Below the pieces are notes generated by a model. That model ran no database searches. It was given only the letters and a program-made list of their open reading frames with translations, and was not told the DNA's origin. DNA of 8,068 nt from JAHHLP01 sp041609895. GTDB lineage: Bacteria > Bacteroidota > Rhodothermia > Rhodothermales > JABDKH01. The stretch's first letter is position 1; every line of letters starts with the position of its first letter. A program made the position numbers and the translations under genes. Location: positions 1-8,068 of the forward strand of contig JBFIPX010000155.1 in assembly GCA_041609895.1 (NCBI GenBank). Direction: 5' to 3'. Below, one piece after another: positions 6,195-8,068 of this stretch.

Positions 6195-7622
6195 ATGTCC
6201 GACGAAGGATCAAACGATGTCGATATGCCAGTGCCCGGCCAGGGCATCTGGAGCGATCTCGCTGACGCGATTCGCGGGGTGCAGTTCGACTATACAGAAG
6301 GTCGAATGGGTCGTGCGATCCTGCTGCTCTCCGTCCCGATGATGCTGGAGATGGCAATGGAGTCCGTCTTCGCCGTCGTCGACGTCTTTTTCGTGTTGCG
6401 CCTCGGCCCCGCCGCGGCCGCGACCGTCGGTGTGACGGAAGCGTTGTTGACGATCCTCTACGCATTGGCGATCGGTCTGAGTATGGGTACGACCGCCATG
6501 GTAGCTCGCAGGGTAGGAGAGAAGGACCTGCCGGCAGCTGCCGTTGCCGCGGTTCAGGCGATTGCCTTGGGGATCATGTTGGCTGCAGCCGTGGGCGTCT
6601 TCGGTGGTTTCTTCGCGAAAGATCTCCTGCTGCTGATGGGAGCCTCCGACGAGATGATTGCCGAAGGCGTCACGTATACCCGCGTCATGTTTGGGACCAA
6701 CGTCGTGATCTTTCTGATCTTCTTGATCAACGCGGTCTTCCGTGGAGCAGGCGACGCGTCGATGGCGATGAAGTCCCTGTGGATCGCCAACATCGGAAAC
6801 ATCATACTCGATCCTTGCCTGATCTTCGGACTTGGGCCGTTTCCGGAACTCGGACTCACCGGAGCGGCGGTCGCGACCTCGATCGGTAGGGGTATCGGCG
6901 TGATGTACCAGCTACGCGGACTTGCCGGCAGCGCATCACGCATCCGGATCACGAGTGAGCGCATCCGCCTGGTCTTTCCGGTCATGTGGCGGCTCTTTCG
7001 TGTGTCGGCGTTCGGGATCTTTCAGTTCCTCGTGTCGACAGCTAGCTGGGTCGCGCTCGTTCGCATCATTTCGTCGTTCGGAGAAGCGGCGGTCGCAGGC
7101 TACACGCTGGCGATCAGGATACTGATCTTCTTTTTTCTGCCAGCGTGGGGTATGTCAAATGCGGCCGCCACGCTGGTGGGCCAAAACCTCGGTGCGGGCA
7201 ACCCCGAGCGAGCCGAAAAGTCCGTTTGGATGACCGCTCGATACAACATGGCCTTCCTGGGAAGCGTCGGCCTTATTTTCATCTTCTTCGCCGAGCCGAT
7301 CATAGGTCTTTTCACAGACGATCCGGCAGTAACAGAGTATGGTGTCGACTGCCTTCGAATCGTTTCGTACGGTTACCTACTCTACGCGCTCGGGATGGTT
7401 GTCGTGCAGGCTTTCAACGGGGCGGGAGACACCATAACTCCGACCTATATCAACATCATTTGCTTCTGGGTTCTTCAAATTCCTTTGGCGTACTTCCTGG
7501 CGATCTCGGTGGACCTGGGTCCGAAGGGGGTGTACTTCGCGATTCTCGCTGCGGAGTCTTTGATGGCCGTTGTCGCCAGTATGTGGTTTCGAAGAGGGAC
7601 CTGGAAAGAGAAAGAAATCTAG
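6195..7622 (+). CDS. MATE-family multidrug/cation efflux transporter
   Basis: A 475-residue membrane protein, the usual MATE length, with about 12 TM helices in two pseudo-repeated halves. The first half begins RAILLLSVPMMLEMAMESVFAVVDVFFV (40-67). Family marks include GTTAMVARRVGEKD (98-111), FRGAGD (182-187), NIILDPCLIFGLG (202-214) and LGLTGAAVATSIG (219-231). The second half repeats them as AATLVGQNLGAGNPERAE (324-341) and FNGAGDTITPTYIN (407-420). MATE proteins export cationic or drug-like compounds in exchange for Na+ or H+; the ion and substrate cannot be read from the sequence. The hydrophilic N-terminal 35 residues are longer than in many members, and ATGs at codons 11 and 38 are alternatives. 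No Shine-Dalgarno is visible before 6195. Its TAG stop lies in a CTAG shared with the stop of the convergent regulator gene. Confidence 0.95.
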   Translation: MSDEGSNDVDMPVPGQGIWSDLADAIRGVQFDYTEGRMGRAILLLSVPMMLEMAMESVFAVVDVFFVLRLGPAAAATVGVTEALLTILYALAIGLSMGTTAMVARRVGEKDLPAAAVAAVQAIALGIMLAAAVGVFGGFFAKDLLLLMGASDEMIAEGVTYTRVMFGTNVVIFLIFLINAVFRGAGDASMAMKSLWIANIGNIILDPCLIFGLGPFPELGLTGAAVATSIGRGIGVMYQLRGLAGSASRIRITSERIRLVFPVMWRLFRVSAFGIFQFLVSTASWVALVRIISSFGEAAVAGYTLAIRILIFFFLPAWGMSNAAATLVGQNLGAGNPERAEKSVWMTARYNMAFLGSVGLIFIFFAEPIIGLFTDDPAVTEYGVDCLRIVSYGYLLYALGMVVVQAFNGAGDTITPTYINIICFWVLQIPLAYFLAISVDLGPKGVYFAILAAESLMAVVASMWFRRGTWKEKEI

Positions 7623-7864
7623 TCCTCGATCTCGTACCAGAATACTTCTTCAAACGGAGTGTCAAGGGCGACCGCAATTCTTGAGGCAAGCTCGAGTGAC
7701 GGGGCGTATTTCGACGCCTCTATGGCGTGAACCGTTTGTCTCGTGGCTCCTACCAGTTCTGCCAGTTCCTGCTGGGTCATCTCGACCTCGCGGAAACGCA
7801 GGTGTCTGATGTGATTCTTGATCGTCTCTCGGATGGGGCGCCTCCTACGTTCTTTCGCAGTCAC
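7619..7864 (-). CDS. Small Xre/YozG-type helix-turn-helix regulator
   Basis: A small DNA-binding protein. The core IKNHIRHLRFREVEMTQQEL, with GATRQTVHAIEASKYAPSLELASRIAVAL and FEEVFWYE after it, closely follows the Xre-family pattern 'LR...MTQxELAxxxGVTRQTIxxIExGKYxPSLxLAxxIAxxLxxxxExxF' of single-domain regulators of about 65-70 residues. I chose GTG at 7864 (81 residues; AAGG eight bases upstream). The extra N-terminal TAKERRRRP is unlike the family. A perfect AGGAGG lies inside the frame (7841-7846), six bases before an ATC codon at 7834 that would give a typical 71-residue protein. An ATG at 8008 is open in frame but lies within the neighbouring gene and before its terminator, so I rejected it. 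The regulator converges on the MATE gene and may regulate neighbouring genes; its target is not known. Confidence 0.85.
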   Translation of the reverse strand: MTAKERRRRPIRETIKNHIRHLRFREVEMTQQELAELVGATRQTVHAIEASKYAPSLELASRIAVALDTPFEEVFWYEIED

Positions 7865-7909
7865 GTCACGAGCCTTTACTCCCTTAGTTTGAAACCGGTG
7901 AGAATAATC

Positions 7910-7940
7910 AAAAAAAAAGGGCCCGCATGGCGGACCCTTT
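7910..7940 (-). terminator. Rho-independent terminator of the right-edge gene
   Basis: On the minus strand GGGTCCGC, a CAT loop and GCGGGCCC form a strong stem (one G-T pair), extended by three A-T pairs and followed by a run of nine T in total. It lies 22 bp past the stop codon of the gene at the right edge. Read on the plus strand the T-run is only TTTC, so it should work mainly in the minus direction. The regulator gene downstream must therefore have its own promoter in the 45 bases after it, or rely on read-through. Confidence 0.92.
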
Positions 7941-7961
7941 CTTGGTTGAAACTCGACGCGA

Positions 7962-8068
7962 TTACCTGCTCCGTGCCAACCCAACGGTGACGCCGAACGC
8001 GGTATCACCCTGATCTGACACGATGAAGGCCGGCGTCACGTTCACGACGTTACGCCGCTTCAGGGAGA
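7962..8068 (-). CDS. C-terminus of a probable outer-membrane beta-barrel protein (N-terminus outside window)
   Basis: Only the last 34 codons are in the window, read from 8066 down to a TAA at 7962-7964. They show alternating polar/hydrophobic strands typical of a barrel end: NVVNVTPAFIVSD, a QGDT turn, then AFGVTVGLARSR. The final residue is Arg, not the aromatic residue typical of many outer-membrane proteins. A strong terminator just downstream supports this as a real gene end. The family cannot be named from so short a piece. Confidence 0.65.
   Translation of the reverse strand, partial: SLKRRNVVNVTPAFIVSDQGDTAFGVTVGLARSR

Noticed and set aside
7145..7684. A 179-codon plus-strand open frame
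   Set aside because: It is an out-of-frame shadow of the MATE gene; composition is Arg/Ser/His-rich without domains.
7619..8008. A 129-codon version of the small regulator starting at ATG 8008
   Set aside because: It would overlap the right-edge gene on the same strand and span its strong terminator. The added residues show no family similarity.

Overview
The window looks like a stretch of chromosome from a free-living Gram-negative (two-membrane) bacterium, moderately GC-rich by eye. The evidence is three lipobox-bearing lipoproteins, a Tat-exported murein carboxypeptidase of the S66 family, an RlpA-type cell-wall protein and the C-terminus of what is probably an outer-membrane beta-barrel. 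Gene starts mostly lack strong Shine-Dalgarno sequences, with a few exceptions. A lineage such as Rhodothermota/Bacteroidota or Gemmatimonadota is plausible, but nothing here fixes the phylum. I see no tRNA, rRNA, CRISPR array, insertion sequence or phage gene.

Left part (1-2756). Two minus-strand genes form a likely operon. An exported protein-L-isoaspartate methyltransferase (PCMT) is followed after 15 bp by a multi-TM protein with a spermidine-synthase-like methyltransferase fold, which runs off the left edge. Because it has no stop in the window, this second gene is easy to miss, but 475 codons are open. A short lipoprotein of the RlpA/double-psi beta-barrel family (plus strand) is divergent from this operon across a 203-bp intergenic region with a hairpin.

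Middle (2757-4794). A minus-strand protein of uncertain function has a C-terminal half that resembles the N-terminal (non-ATPase) domain of type II secretion/type IV pilus ATPases. To its right, two minus-strand lipoproteins form a tight operon: a lipocalin-like protein, then a conserved protein of unknown function with a GTG start whose Shine-Dalgarno overlaps the upstream stop codon.

Right part (4795-8068). A structured 249-bp divergent intergenic region precedes the Tat-exported LD-carboxypeptidase (plus). A MATE-family efflux transporter follows (plus). The MATE gene ends tail-to-tail with a small Xre-family regulator (minus); both stop codons lie in one CTAG. Upstream of the regulator, a strong rho-independent terminator ends a minus-strand gene, of which only the last 34 codons are in the window.

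The common thread is the cell envelope: peptidoglycan turnover (RlpA, LD-carboxypeptidase), lipoproteins, export and efflux. The genes sit in several independent transcription units and do not form an obvious single new system. The least ordinary items are the SAM-dependent PCMT with an export signal next to a membrane-bound spermidine-synthase-like protein, the stand-alone GspE-N-like protein, and the hairpin-rich leader before the carboxypeptidase.
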